Shown here piece after piece: positions 47,491 through 63,374 of a DNA stretch of 64,000 bases. The notes beneath the pieces were generated by a model. It was not told the origin of the DNA and searched no databases. It worked only from the letters and a program-made list of their open reading frames with translations. The stretch lies in assembly GCA_009617715.1 (NCBI GenBank), contig VTFK01000034.1, positions 558,001 through 622,000 of the forward strand, given 5' to 3'. Position 1 is the first letter of the stretch. Every line of letters begins with the position of its first letter. This DNA is from Plectrocnemia conspersa (taxonomy: Eukaryota; Arthropoda; Insecta; Trichoptera; Polycentropodidae). The position numbers and the translations under genes were made by a program.

Positions 47491-48474
47491 TTCTCCATAA
47501 TATATTTTCATATAAATAAACATGAATTGTATCATATTACATTTTAACCAAATATCTAATAAATATTATAGAGAAACATTAGACAACATGATTAACAATT
47601 TTATGGATTTTTTTTATACAAAAACATTTTCCGTTATAGATTGCTATCACATAAAATAAACTAAATTGCTTAGACATATTTAATATATATTTATTATTGT
47701 ATATATTACATATTTAAATTAGCATCAAAATAGCATCCAAAAAAAAACCGCACCACTTCATGAAACCATAAAGAATTTAGGATATATTCGAAATCTTTAG
47801 TTTAATACTTTTCACTCATTTAAGGGTATGTCTTTATATTTTTTTGAGCGATTATCTAACCAGTTGACCGTAAACTTTTGTGTTAAAAATATTTAAAAAA
47901 TCATAAAACCAAATCGTCTCCAATTTAGTTTGAGTAAAAAAATCGATTTTATTGTGTAATAGTCATTTAGGCTATAATCGTTAGTTCAAATATTTTTGTG
48001 CAATAAATCGTTTCAAGTGTAAAAATAACTACTTTCAGTGCTTATATGATAAGCGTAAATCTACCGTGAATTTTACCAAAACATTTTAAAATGCTAAGGT
48101 GGAAACCCCTCAGATGTGGCTAAGAAAATGCAGTGTATGCAACGTTATTGACAGAATAAATGCGTCTAACACGCATGAAATAGATCAATCAATATAAAGT
48201 TACTACTGTTTTCGATTATGTAAGAATGACGCTCTTTGCTGATAGTAAAATAAATTTATACAGATCAGATAGCATGCACTACGTTCTTCGTCAATGTGGC
48301 GAAAATGTCTCCAATTAACTGCAAAATCTAGAGAACCAAATGATATGGTGGTGCTTCTTATATTCCGGAATGGAAGGTATTCACTTAATCGACGGAACAA
48401 TGAAAGCAGTGGATTATAAAAATGTGGTGGATTTTTTTTTTATTTTTTCATCTAATTTGGACAGAAACTGTCAT
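47491..48474. other. AT-rich noncoding DNA
   Basis: No gene. CACCACTTCATGAAACC near 47752 hints at another scrap of the repeat that follows. Confidence 0.35.
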
Positions 48475-49240
48475 CGTCTTAAAATAGTCATTAATGTTTT
48501 TTTATATTAATTTTCTCAATACTGTAAAGATGAAATAGAAAAATAGAATAAAATATTTCTAAACCACTACATGCCTGAAATATTATTGAAAAGGTGCTAA
48601 AAAAATCAATAATCTTTCTTAGGTAAATATTATAATAAATATTAAAATAAAACTAGTTTTTTAGAACATTTGCTTGAAAATACACGTTTTTTTTTAATTA
48701 TACTTACAATAAAATTGCATCGGGTTAAAATGGCCAGTAAAGTTTTTTTTATTTATGTGATCAATACTCTAAAGATTAAATAAAAAGAAATAAACAAAAC
48801 TTAACCACTTCATGACTGAAATATTTTTCAAAAGTAGTTTTTCAAAAAAAATGTTTTTTTTTTTTTTATTTTCTTAGGTAAATAATATAATAAATATTGA
48901 ACAAATAATAACAATATTTTTTAAGAACATTTGCACGAAAATACACGTTTTTTATAATATAGTTAAAATAAAATTGCATCTGGTTAAAATAGTCAGTAAA
49001 GTTTTTTTTTTATTAATTTGATCAATACTGTAAAGATAAAATAAAAAATTTAAACAAAATATTACTTAACTACTTCATTCCTGAAATATTTTTCAAAAGT
49101 TGTTAAAAAACTTTTTTTTTTTCTTTTATTTGGTATATACTGTAATAAATATTCAACAAAAAAAAAAACAATATTTTTCAAGAACATTTGCTCAAAAATA
49201 CACGTTTTTTTTATAATATAGTAGGTAATAATAAAATTGC
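48475..49240 (+). repeat. Three-unit tandem repeat, about 240-265 bp
   Basis: Each unit contains, in order: AGTCAGTAAAGTTTTTTT, TCAATACTGTAAAGAT, a CCACTTCATG-type word, CTGAAATATTTTTCAAAAG, ATATAATAAATATT, AGAACATTTGC and AAAATACACGTTTTTT. CTGAAA starts at 48575, 48816 and 49081. An inverted single piece lies at 43960-44010. Confidence 0.8.
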
Positions 49241-49559
49241 ACAATAGAAATAATGATTCATAATCCCATCTTTGAAAATCGGGACCCGTTTTTTAAGTTA
49301 AACTTGCCAAAACGAATTAGACAATAAACACGTTGAATCATTTATTAATTCTATGGTTTTCCGGGCTTTAGTTGTATTGAAGGTTCAAGGAAATGCAATG
49401 AAATAATAATATTTAACCGTATGTGATTTTATTTTTTTTTTAATTTGAGTACATTTAACTATTTTATTTTTTTTTTTTATAAAAAAAAATATTAAAAATT
49501 TATTATATAATTAGTTATATTGATATATGATGCGATTTTTGTACGTTTCTGTATTTATA

Positions 49560-49960
49560 TAATCCTGTTTATACGTATAGAAAACTTGCACAACTCCCGC
49601 CTCGAAAATAGTCGAAAGCAATAAAATCGCATTGGATGAATGAAATTTAATGCATTTTGGCAAACAAACCGTCGAAAGAGTGCAATCAGGATTTTAATGT
49701 TTCCAATACTACAATCCCCGGTTGTATAACGATTGCGAATGAGGACAAAAGCTCGCGCGCGTCGAGGGAGCTTTCGGTAGAGAGAAAAAAAGTGTCGATC
49801 GTAAAACTTTTGGACACCTAGACATAAAAACGCTATAAAAGTAATTGAGCCTTATTCAAATAGGTGACGTTTACGGCCCGCTGCAACAAACGCTTGAATT
49901 ATCCGTCGTTTTGCATTGGAACACACCGAATAATTGACAATAAGAAGGCGACTCGTATCT
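49560..49960. promoter_or_regulatory. Candidate regulatory island
   Basis: A GC-richer unique block with AAAGCAATAAAATCGCATTG (a CAATAAAA word suited to Caudal or posterior Hox factors), CTCGCGCGCGTCGAGGGAGC and GTAGAGAGAAAAAAAG. Inferred only. Confidence 0.3.
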
Positions 49961-50407
49961 GTCTCTTTTATGTCTTCATTGTGTGGATATAATTGTTATT
50001 TTATTATAAGCCCAGTGCGATAATTTAAAGCAAATGTCGCAAAGCTACTTTATAAGCGTTCATTAGATACACTATTTTTATATTAATTTTTAATTATCAT
50101 ACAATGTTTGAAAACCGCTGATGTTATTGTACAAAATCGTATGATTTGCCACCACTCGTGCCGTAAAAGCTAATTCGACGTGCACAACTGCAAATTGGAT
50201 AAACTGTAAATTAGATTGGATAAATTGGGTATTCGGAATTTAGCAATGGATTAACCAAACGTATACGATCCGAACGATACGGTCGTCCCAATTACACCAG
50301 GACGATTATTTTAGATTTTGTTGTATGTTTTTTATATTTATTATTTATATTAATATTTATTGATTGATATTTTGTCGAGGGTCCTATTTCAGGATATGAA
50401 AGAACAG

Positions 50408-50442
50408 CATGCGGCTCACGAGCCGCAGTTTGGCCATCTCTG
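50408..50442. mobile_element. Solo hAT terminus
   Basis: GCGGCTCACGAGCCGCAG followed by TTTGGCCATCTCTG has the form of a hAT right end (inverse of CAGAGATGGCCAAACTGCGG). No matching left end was found, so only a fragment or a very worn element remains to its left. Confidence 0.55.
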
Positions 50443-50449
50443 TCTTATG

Positions 50450-52360
50450 CAATCGAGCAAAATGGTGATAATCTCAATTAGTTTATTTTAAATTACTCAC
50501 TTATGTTTACTATAATATATATGATAATTCATACATAATAATTATATAATTTCATCAATTAAGTCTTCATTTTTTATTTATTATTATTTTTTTGATTTAT
50601 TATTATAGATAATTTTATGAATAATAAAAAAACATGTTCTGCATAATTTTACGACGTGATTGCAATGTATTTTATGAATCTCTTTTGATAGATTCTTATC
50701 TTCAATATTATAAAAAAATAATGATTGCACGCGAGTATAATATACAATTATTCTAATACAATGAGCTATTGTTAATTATAACAACGCTAATTGCGTATTA
50801 ATCACTCTTAATCTTTAGTTAATGTTTCAAATTCAACAATGCGTAATTTGTTATGGTTTTATTTTGTTATGAAATTTTTAAATATAATTTCTTTATCTTT
50901 CTACTCACTATTAAAGTTGCACTTACATTATAATAGAACCGGCATGTAAAAATTTAGAAATAACGGTTTGCTCAATATATACTTATTGCACTCTTATTAA
51001 TAAATAAAGTCAGATTTACAAATTCAGAAACGTCGACTTAAAATTATATATTTTTAAAATTATTTTCTTAATTTATTTATATTACCTAACTACTACTCTT
51101 TATATTTTATGTAAATGTTTTAGGTTAAATAGTTAAATATTTTTAGAGAAAAAGCTTATATTTGAATATAATGTTATTTTTATATTTAATACTTATATTA
51201 AAAATCATTAAAAGAAGTAATTATAATTAGTTTATTTTTAAAAACAAGAATTTAAAAAATATGTTTTAAATTATTTTTAGATAATTCTATTTTTTCATAA
51301 TATCACTATATAGATATTTAAAAAAATTAAATACTTTATTTTGAGAAACTCATTAAAAAATATAAACTTATTTTTAGTTTACATTTTCGTTTGAAAGTAA
51401 TATTTATAATTATTTTTAGATACAATAAGAATAATATTAGTATTCTTACATAATATTTACATTTTCAATTTTATATTAGAAAAATCAGTAAATCACATAT
51501 TTACGTTCGAATCAATGTTTTTTAATTTCCATTTCATAATTCCCATCGATCATCACAGATAAGATTTTCATAGATTTTTCTAATCTCACAGATTAAAGAT
51601 CCATAAATGCTCATGCATTGTATATTATATCTTAAAAACAAATTTTTACCTGGCCAAATTCCGTACGTGTTTTTGTTCACATGTATATAGTTTTTTAACG
51701 TAAGCCTCTACCACATATAAACATATATTTTTACCTGGCCAAATTCACATTGGTTATTCATATTATATTTTTAATTCAAATAGCATTTATATACACAAAG
51801 AAAAATCAGTAAAATAAGCTATAAATAAGATTACCGATATGAAAAATATCATAATACCTAAAATATTTTAATTTGAATCCTAATGTTTTTTTTCTTCTAA
51901 TTTCTATCTAATCATAATTTTGATCTATTCTCATAGATTAGGTTTTCTTTTATTTTTAATTTCACGGTTGAATATTGTAGTCGTGTATATATATGATATA
52001 ACAATATTATAATAATAGAGATAGAGATGAATTTATTATTTTAACACTTTTTATGCGAGAGATTAAAATAATGTTAAAAGCGGGAGATCAGTACATTTTT
52101 AAAGCAGGAATACTTGACCACTTACTTGGATATAGTCGACCGATTTTTAAGTCGAATAATACACATCTAGTTTATGACACACATTTTTAGATACACTTAG
52201 ATTTAATGTATTTTTTTATTCGAATTTATTCCTATTTTTTAAGCAAAAATTAAAAAAAATAGATAGATTGACGCGATTCAATTTTCAATCGTTATGTTGA
52301 TGAAATTATGGTTGACTACTTATTAAATATATATGAAATTGATATGATTGTGAATTTTTA
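50450..52360. repeat. AT-rich DNA with scattered repeats
   Basis: No gene. 51548-51590 (ATCACAGATAAG, TAGATTTTTCTAATCTCAC) matches 44572-44610, and a weaker copy lies near 51930. TTTTTACCTGGCCAAATTC occurs twice, near 51646 and 51729. Confidence 0.45.
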
Positions 52361-52364
52361 TTAT

Positions 52365-53450
52365 TTTTGACACGATTTTATTGCTTTTGACGTGAATTTT
52401 TCCTTCTGAGAAGTGTTTTTCCGCTCTCCTATTGACCAAAATTCGGTTTGAAAATACTTTGATCAACCCTCTTATATTATAAGTTCATCGTAATATCGGT
52501 AAGGAGAGCTATCATATTTTTAAAACATAGTGTAATATCGAAATGTAGACAAACTATGAGCAATATGTGAGATGCAATGTCTGTCTGTACTTATTCTTTC
52601 GCTTATTTTCCCCTGAGAGATGAGTTGGCCTTGTTTGTATTTTGGACTTGACCTAATAAAAGTTCTAAAACTTAGTTTTAAAACTTTCATTAGGTTAGGT
52701 TTGGGTTTGAACAGCAAATGGGCGTTTCGCAACTGTCAAATTTAGCTTCATATACATTTTAGAGCAGCATATTAGTGCAGTCAAATTATATTTTCGCTAA
52801 TAGAAATATGTATCTACTGGTGAAAATTTATTTGGACTTTACTAGTAAAAATATAACTTCAACAAAAAATACACATTCACTGTAACATTTATACATGTAA
52901 ATATATGTATATTCCTACATATAGAAAAGTTTAATTCATATCATTTTACTAGCACCTGCCAGATAATTTATATTTACACTGGTAAAAATATATATCTACA
53001 AGTGAAAATGTATTCCGATATGATTTTACTGAAATGACATTTTTTTTAAATATTTTCTGAATAGATTTGTGACTTTTTTCTAGATTTTCTTTTATGAATA
53101 ACCACATGATACTGAATGTATTATTTATTTATTTTGCCGCATTACATCAAGTTGTCTAATTTCCGATAATGCAATATATAAAAACATTAAGTTTATATAA
53201 TTCAGTTGGTGCTATGGTTGATTTTTCGTTATTTCTTTGCTTCTTTCTTAGGTATTCGATCTGAATTTTCAGATCGGAAACATAAATTTACTGCCACTAA
53301 TTTACATTCGTTGCATATTTTCTCTCTAATATTTTTTAAACGTTTTAAAAAGCAATAATTTGCAAACAAATTTTAACACAAATGGAGCCGCGTCAAAAAA
53401 TCTGTAGTGGGTGCTTTTGAAGGCAATGTTCCGTTACTTTTATTTCTTTT
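52365..53450 (+). repeat. 1.1-kb dispersed repeat, copy 2
   Basis: Direct-orientation partner of 29840-30960 with the same ordered blocks. Small indels are scattered along it, including ATTCGATCTGAATTTTCAGA near 53255 that is absent from copy 1. The open frame at 52520-52732 (-) lies inside and is not a gene. Confidence 0.8.
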
Positions 53451-53789
53451 ATAAAATGTACAAAAGTGCTAAAGGAACTTATACCTTAAATACATTTCAA
53501 ACAACTGTAGTTTAGTCGGTTTTTACTTTTTTTATAAATATATTCTTGCTATGATTTTTTTCCAGGGTTAGTACTCGGGAATTTGTCCTTTCTCCCCCCG
53601 CCTCTCTCGGCAGGCTTGTTGCTACTACCTAACATTTTTGCCCAGAAAAATCGCACAATTGTCTCATTCAAAAACATCCTTACATTACTGACTTTCATTC
53701 GTAGTTTTAACAATCGCTTAGTGGAAATTCTGTGATTATTCCACGATGATAAAATCCAAATCCACCATCGCAGAATCCAGAATGTCCAA

Positions 53790-54250
53790 ATAGGAATCGT
53801 ATAATTAAAAACGCCCACGTACACCGTGTCCCATGTGCATATGCGCGCTCTCGCGCATATCCCGAATGAATTTGTTTCTCTGCGTATGTATGCACAGGTA
53901 CATACACGTGTATGTATTATGCACGTGTGTGTATAATCCCGAGTGTGTCTCGGTTAATGTTGCACCGGCGGAGGCATTACCATACATTCGGTGAATACAT
54001 TCGGGTGCATTGTCCGTGCACGGCACATTATGCCGGTATTATGGGACTCCTATCTACGGCAACGTTATCTACGTTAACGGTCCACTACGGCCGTAAAACG
54101 GCTACCTATGCTACGCGGACAAATGTTGTGGAACGGAATGGAAATACACCGCCCCTTTAAAAATTTATACTATGGCGGCGCTCGGTGCGAAATTTGCGGA
54201 TGTGGCGAAACGCGGAGCGGAAATTGAGATTTTTTATATTTTTAGTGTTA
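53790..54250. promoter_or_regulatory. Candidate regulatory island
   Basis: Unique GC-richer DNA with alternating CA/TG words (CACGTGTATG, GCACGTGTG), CTACGGCAACGTTATCTACG, and TATGGCGGCGCTCGG at 54172, where ATGGC is the Pho core. Four short frames on both strands overlap here and are not credible genes. Confidence 0.35.
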
Positions 54251-54259
54251 GGGTTATAT

Positions 54260-57200
54260 ACTAACAACTTGTTAGTCACATATTTATATTTTTATTTCAC
54301 GATTTAATTTTTGTCCCTTTAAATATAAGATAAACATACAAGAGATGTAAGTTGACTGCTTACGTTATAGCGTATGCTACCGTGTTATATAATATCTATT
54401 ATGATCACGTATATCAGCGGCGCTGTCGTGACCATAACCGTAACATCGCAGTCGAAACGGTATCGTGGCGACGAACAATCCATTTGCAACAATATATCAT
54501 ATCATACATAGACATACGTAACACGTTTTAAAAAGATTTTTTTAAATCAATCCAACATTGTTATTTTTTAATTTATTGTCAATGTCTAACGTTTTAATTT
54601 ATGGATTTGTTTTGAAGCATAACCATATGTCTTTTTTAACACATTATTATCGCTTTGTATTTATTTTATTAAAATTGTATTGTCTATTGAATCTAGATTT
54701 TCATAAAAATACAGAAAGTTCAATTCTTATCTAGATGAAATATATTTTTACTCCAGCGAATTGTATCAGAGTAGCAAATCTCAAAAACATGGAACATTCG
54801 CCAGGTCCGTTTCGCATTAATTTTCCACGAAAACTGTAAACCCAGCCAACTTCCACGGTTATATGGTCTATGTATATCTACCTGCATTCGGTGGCTCTTC
54901 TGCCATGGCAATTTCCATGTCTGTGACCGTCATATTGCTACGTTATGCAAATATTACTGTTTCGTTGTCCATATAATATGATTACTGCAGCCAGAAATGT
55001 TTGGTATATGCTACCATATTCATTCTGATCCCAAAACTGAGCCTTTAAAATCCTGTTTACGCCTTCTTAAAAGCAAAAGTTTCAGACAGGAAGTTTGAAT
55101 TGTTTCAAAGAAACGCGAACCGTTTGTTGCACGACCTATGCATAAGTTATCGCTCTGAATTCTTTCGTGACAAATTTATGTTTCCTAAAATAACATAAAA
55201 GCGCCTAGATATTTTTTACTACATCAGTGAAATTTTATTTCATTTGCGTTTGAATTTTAACATAAATTCCATACTAATTGCGCGTATGTAAAACCGCTTC
55301 TTATGAATATTCATTGTTACATTACTGCGTTTCTAAAATGGCGTTCGAACTATGTTACAAAGTGCGTAGAAAATATCATGTTTAAAGATATCATTATATG
55401 TAGGACTGTAATAATTTTTCTATATAAAATAATATAATACAATACATAGTGATATTGATCGTTTTTATACAAAGCCACGCGTACGTTTTACACGCATATA
55501 ACGTTACTATTTTTCGGTCTATTCAAAAATTAACCACTCCCATACATAATTCACGTTTAACGACGTCGTAAATTAGTTCGACCGCAATTATACCATTGTT
55601 CGCGATTTCACCCGAAAATTTTCATTGCATACTGAAAATCGAGAACAGTATAAAAAAAAATTGGAACACAAATCTTTTTTTCTGATCTTAAAATAGCATT
55701 TCAATGTATATTTTTTTAACTCATTATTGCGTACTACGTACATGCTTTTTCTTACTTGGCTAATGATGCAAAAGTACGTGACTTGCAAATGCATTTTGTC
55801 TACCATTTACGTTGATTTATAAATAGCTCATTCGAACGCAGTGTATATAAATTTCATTACACTTTGAAAGTATCGCATTAACGGTTTTATCGCCGAATCA
55901 TTCATACAATCGTTTCTTTATAGTTTCATAAAATAATCATAAAATGTATTATATAGTAATACATATAGAGAGCAGCTGATTACATAAAATGACAGGTGGT
56001 CTTTCGCCGAAATCAGCTGAGTTTTATGACACAAAGGGGTGTGTTTTATTGCAGATGTTCTTAGGTCATGATTTCCCAGTAAGAATAAACTTTAATCTTA
56101 TTTACAATATATATAAAAGTGGTCTCTGCGGTAGGTCTGTGAAGATCGGCGCTCGTAAGACTTTATCTTCGTTTTGTAGCACGGATGCTGCGTTCAATAT
56201 ATACGTCATAAAACTACCGGTGCCTCTTTGGAAGCTCTTCAAAGACTAGATAGAAACAATCGACGACAAAATTTCCGTCTAGAAATAACATCACCTGTCG
56301 ATATTTGTGTCTCGAAAAAAGAAATCAATGAAGTGAACGCCCCGACTCGGATCGCCGGTTAATCCGACGTTTATGACCATCTGAGCGATAAAATCGAAAA
56401 AGTTTTAGAAGCCCTGATTTATGGAAACGTTTCTATTAGCGGAGGCCGAAGCGAACCGGTTACGAACTCGTCGAAGCAAAATAAAACAAATGGCGTCACA
56501 CTTCAGACTCATACAATTGTATGGAAGCTTTGCTCTTATTGTATTTCATGGTTTCTTAGTACGAGGGTAAAATAAAAATCAGATGTATAATTCGTCTTGA
56601 ACAGTTCGAACATGAACTAAATTTAGACATACGCTTCTGAGAAGCACTATGAGCGAAATTATGCATAACATTCCTAAGCCGCTAAACCTGATTTTTATTT
56701 TAAATATATTATTTATTATTTAATAAGCGTATCGGTTTAATTAATGTGCTTGATCTATCTCGCTTCTATGAAATTATAATTTAATCTCTATAAAAATATA
56801 GATGATTTATTGTAAGATTTGAACTTATGGGCTACTTTAAAATCTAACCAATTTAACATAAATATGTGTGGTATGTGATGTGAAATTAAATTATCTACTT
56901 ATTTATCGATACGCGTAACGTTATTGATGTTTATTTTATATGTGCATATTTTATATTTATAGTAACATTTCACGTTGAATGGATATTCGATACTTTTGGC
57001 ATTATGAAATAATAAATCGATTTTTAAAGGCGGTTAAAATCGCATGATGCCACTAAAACTGCTATAAAATATCCATTCTATCGAAAAATCATGCAAAGTT
57101 TTCCATTTAAAAAAATATGTCATAGTATTACTATTTTTGTTACTAATGACTAATTGTTTTAAACAATTATTATTCAGTTGTAAAACGAATGTCTCGGTGT

Positions 57201-58370
57201 TGTTTTGTTACAAAATGAGTTGACTTCGTGTAAATTATAAATTTACATCGTAACGTATTGTTTGTATTGCGTACATTGTTTTTTTTTTTATTTCTCACAA
57301 ATATAATTTGGAGTCGGAAATATTATCTGGAAGTTCTTCAAAGATATGTAATGCTCTAATTAGTTTTGCGGAATGTATGAAGAGGGTTCCCAGGAGCCAA
57401 AATTGGAAACCGAAAATTCCTTCTACGTATAATTCTAATACACAAACGAGGTACTTTCGTTTCCCTTCAAACTAAAAACATACACACACCTATATAATAT
57501 ATCACGTACATAACGAGAACTCATTTTCAACGAACTTTTAAATACCTGCCGCTACTCCGTCTAATAAATCCGAAAAGGGAATTTACCATGTTAACGATAA
57601 GAGTGTCAGATATGTAAACACGGGTTAAATTAATAAATAAATTTACATACAAAAGAGTTTAAATCGTACTTTTTGTGTGCTTATAAAGTACGCGATAATC
57701 ATCTTGTTCCTTCTAATATTAATTATTTATTTAATTTATAGTTATTAGTTTTTTGTGCGCCCTATAGTTTTGTATTATAGAATACATGCATACATCCAAA
57801 GTCATATTTCGTTGCGGACCGCTGTCGGAATCGACCCTTTTTGTTATTCAAATCCCCTTATAAATTCAAAGTGCGTCTTTGTACCTGATTGGTGGACATC
57901 CACCCGAATCCAAAATGGATAAAAAAGGGTGGAGGAATCTACACACATCCGCGCCGTGGTCAGAATTCAGTGATAAATAACCTGATGGCATTTCGAGTTA
58001 AGGGACGGTATATTTATGAGAGATCGACTCCGGTGACCAGTGTGGGTAACTTACTCTTTTTCCTTTTATTTCTCGGTGCGAGAAGAAAAAAAATAATACG
58101 TTAACAACACAACAGAGAGTGACATGACAGGATAACCGGATACTTGTGGTTTGGTCCAGCATTCTGAATTTAATTTTTAGGTTTAATCGGAGACAAATAA
58201 AACTATAAAACACATTTTTTAATTAATTTATTTATACATCTATTTTTCACAAATTGATTACAAATTTTAAAACGCATAATTTATTAAAAAATAATACGTG
58301 TAAACATTTGTGATTTATATTTATAACATTAAATGTTAAAAAAATATTTACATTTTCTTTTAAATTATAT
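54260..58370. other. Unique noncoding DNA, mixed composition
   Basis: About 4 kb without a recognised gene or element. GC-richer pockets occur at 56330-56480 (GGATCGCCGGTTAATCCGAC) and 57790-57970 (AATCCAAAATGGATAAAAAA); these could hold enhancers. Confidence 0.3.
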
Positions 58371-58379
58371 TTAGATTAA

Positions 58380-59730
58380 ATGATCAGTAGATTTAAATTA
58401 AATTAGTCTATAATAATATAATATTACATACATACAATACTATTCAGAAGATTACATTCAATTTGTGTGTAAAAATGTAAAAATGTTCTATTTTTACAGA
58501 AACATTTTACTATTCTAATTTAAATACTTTCGATATAAAAAAACAGAATTTTTAATAAATTGCTGACAATTTAATTTAACTATTATTTTTGTATTTAATT
58601 GCTAAACTAAATTAAAATAAAATACATGTGTATATTTTCAAATTCCGCGATTTTATTAAAATAGTTTTAAAATGTAATCTTAATCATTATTATTTCTTTC
58701 ATTATCATTCATTCCAAATATATCCAAAAACAGACAATTAAATATTTAGTATACTGACATTTTTTTCAACTACCAGTCATTTAATTAAATCGTTAATAGA
58801 TCCATATTAAAAACACATTCGGTCAAAATTATCCAAAAACAGATAATTTAATATAGTTACTGATTTTTTTCTTAACTAATCATTAAATTAAATTGCCAAT
58901 AGATTCACATAAAATACCCATATTCTGTCAAAATTTAACCGACTATTTAATTACTTAAGTAAACAATGTATATTTTCTGCTTTTCGTAATTTTATTAAAA
59001 TATTTTTAGTGGTTTATAAATATAATCATAATCACGATTATTTTTTCAATTGTGGAAAACTTCTTTAAAATTACAAAATTAATATTATTATTACACGTGA
59101 TTTCGGTGTAAAAATTTATTTTATCAAAATACAAACATTTGTGTAAAATGTATCCAATTAGATAATTTATTAAGTTACTGACAATTTATCTAATTATTTA
59201 ATTAAAATATTATGTATTATATTTTTAGGGAATCATTTTATTTCATTTCTTTCTAGCAATGAATATTATCCTTCTCTATCAAAATACTAACATTCGTTTA
59301 AAATATAAATAAAAACAGACGATTTTTTTATGTTCCTTACAATTTATTTAATTTACTTACTTAATTCAAATAAAATACTCACATTCAGTGAAAATGTAAC
59401 TGACTATTAAATTTTAATATACTTGAACAAACAATGTGTATTTTATGCATTTGATAATTTTATTAAAATATTTTGAATGTTACTTCTTTAGAATTACGTG
59501 GGATATAGGTGTAAAAATATTATATATAATACATATGTAGTGTATTTTTACGGAACTTTTATTTCTAGTAACGAATTTTATCGTTCTCTGCCAAAATACT
59601 AACATTCATTCAAAATATAAGTAAAAACTGACGATTTTTTTAAGTTACTGCCCATTTATTAAAATTACTGGCCGTTTAATGAAATTGCTCACTTTGAAAA
59701 TACAGTTCTTTTTGGTTTATATTGTTGAGT
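58380..59730. repeat. Satellite-like array ending in a large inverted repeat
   Basis: Recurring words: CATTC-GTCAAAAT near 58815, 58930 and 59384; AATGTGTATTTT-TGC near 58970 and 59430; ATTTTATTAAAATA near 58650, 58990 and 59455; CCAAAATACTAACATTC near 59280 and 59590. The last unit, ending AAAATTACTGGCCGTTTAAT at about 59665-59690, is repeated in inverted form immediately to the right. Confidence 0.6.
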
Positions 59731-60130
59731 AAGCAAATAACCTGTATTTATTGCGTCATTAATTAAATTAAACGGCCAGTAACTTAAACAAATAATCGAT
59801 TGTTTTTAATTAAAATAATTAGTTATATTTTAAACGAAAGTTGCTATTTTAATAGAGAACGATAAAATGCATCGGTAGAAATAAATATAAAATATTTTTA
59901 AAATTACACAAATCTTTAAATAGTATGTATTTAACACAAAAAAACAGTTCATATTTTGTATAATATAATTTGTGTAAAAGTTTTTTTTTTTTTGTAGTTT
60001 TAAACTTTCACTTTAAGTAAAATTAAATGAAATTTGAAACATTTAGATTTTTGGGTCAATAATATAAAGTTTTTTATAAGTTCTTTATTTAAACGGTCAG
60101 TATTTAAAAAAATATATTTACTGACCGTTT
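59731..60130. repeat. Inverted arm and ACGGTCAGTA palindrome
   Basis: AATTAAACGGCCAGTAACTTA near 59770 through AGAGAACGATAAAATGCATC near 59855 is the inverse of 59565-59690, giving a hairpin-like pair with arms of about 120 bp. At about 60090-60130 AAACGGTCAGTA and TACTGACCGTTT form a second, smaller palindrome. The ends look like those of a MITE family whose copies make up this array and the one at 25.9-27.6 kb. Confidence 0.6.
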
Positions 60131-60459
60131 TACTTAAAAGCTATTGATTTATTTAATTTGTTTATTTTATAATGTAACAATTGTTAAATAATACATTTCT
60201 TCACATTTATATTTACACACCTCTAAATACTAATTAAAGATCATTGCTTCATTTAATACCGAGTCATTCAAGTTTTATATTTACTTTTTATATAAATTCT
60301 CTGAAAGCCTACGTCACACAAAGTGTAATAAATAACTATATATTGACATCGCCATCATGTACATATACCATTTACAATCGATAACCGTTTATTTTCACAT
60401 AAAATTATTATACGTTTATATATTTTTTTCAATAGATACACATCTTTGCTCGTGTGTGT

Positions 60460-60720
60460 ATGCGATTACTTGTGCGGGCCCGGCGAATAATGGTTCCCGT
60501 TTATCTCCGGGCAGGGTGTGAAGTGTAGGGTCCAATGATAAATTGTCCAGCTGGGCTTTGAACCCCTACGGGCGCTGGGGGAGGCGGAGCGGGCGGGAGG
60601 GGAGAGACCCGTCGTCTCCATGGCAACCGTCTCTCCTCTCCCAGCATGGCGGGCCACGGCCATTGTTCACGTGGACAGGAGCGGCGGACGCGTGCCGAGG
60701 TTAGGGCGAAGTCACACTCG
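60460..60720. promoter_or_regulatory. Candidate Polycomb/Trithorax response element
   Basis: The most GC-rich noncoding block in the window, 2.2 kb upstream of the homeobox exon. Within about 100 bp it has a G-rich Sp1/KLF-type run (60577-60604), GAGAG (60602-60606) and CTCTCCTCTCCC (60631-60642) for GAGA factor, ATGGC cores at 60620 and 60646 and GCCAT at 60659 for Pho, and a CACGTG E-box at 60668-60673. This combination is the classic motif set of fly PREs. An alternative promoter or enhancer is also possible. Function is inferred from motifs. Confidence 0.5.
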
Positions 60721-60729
60721 ACGAATCGT

Positions 60730-63374
<2,645 letters not shown>

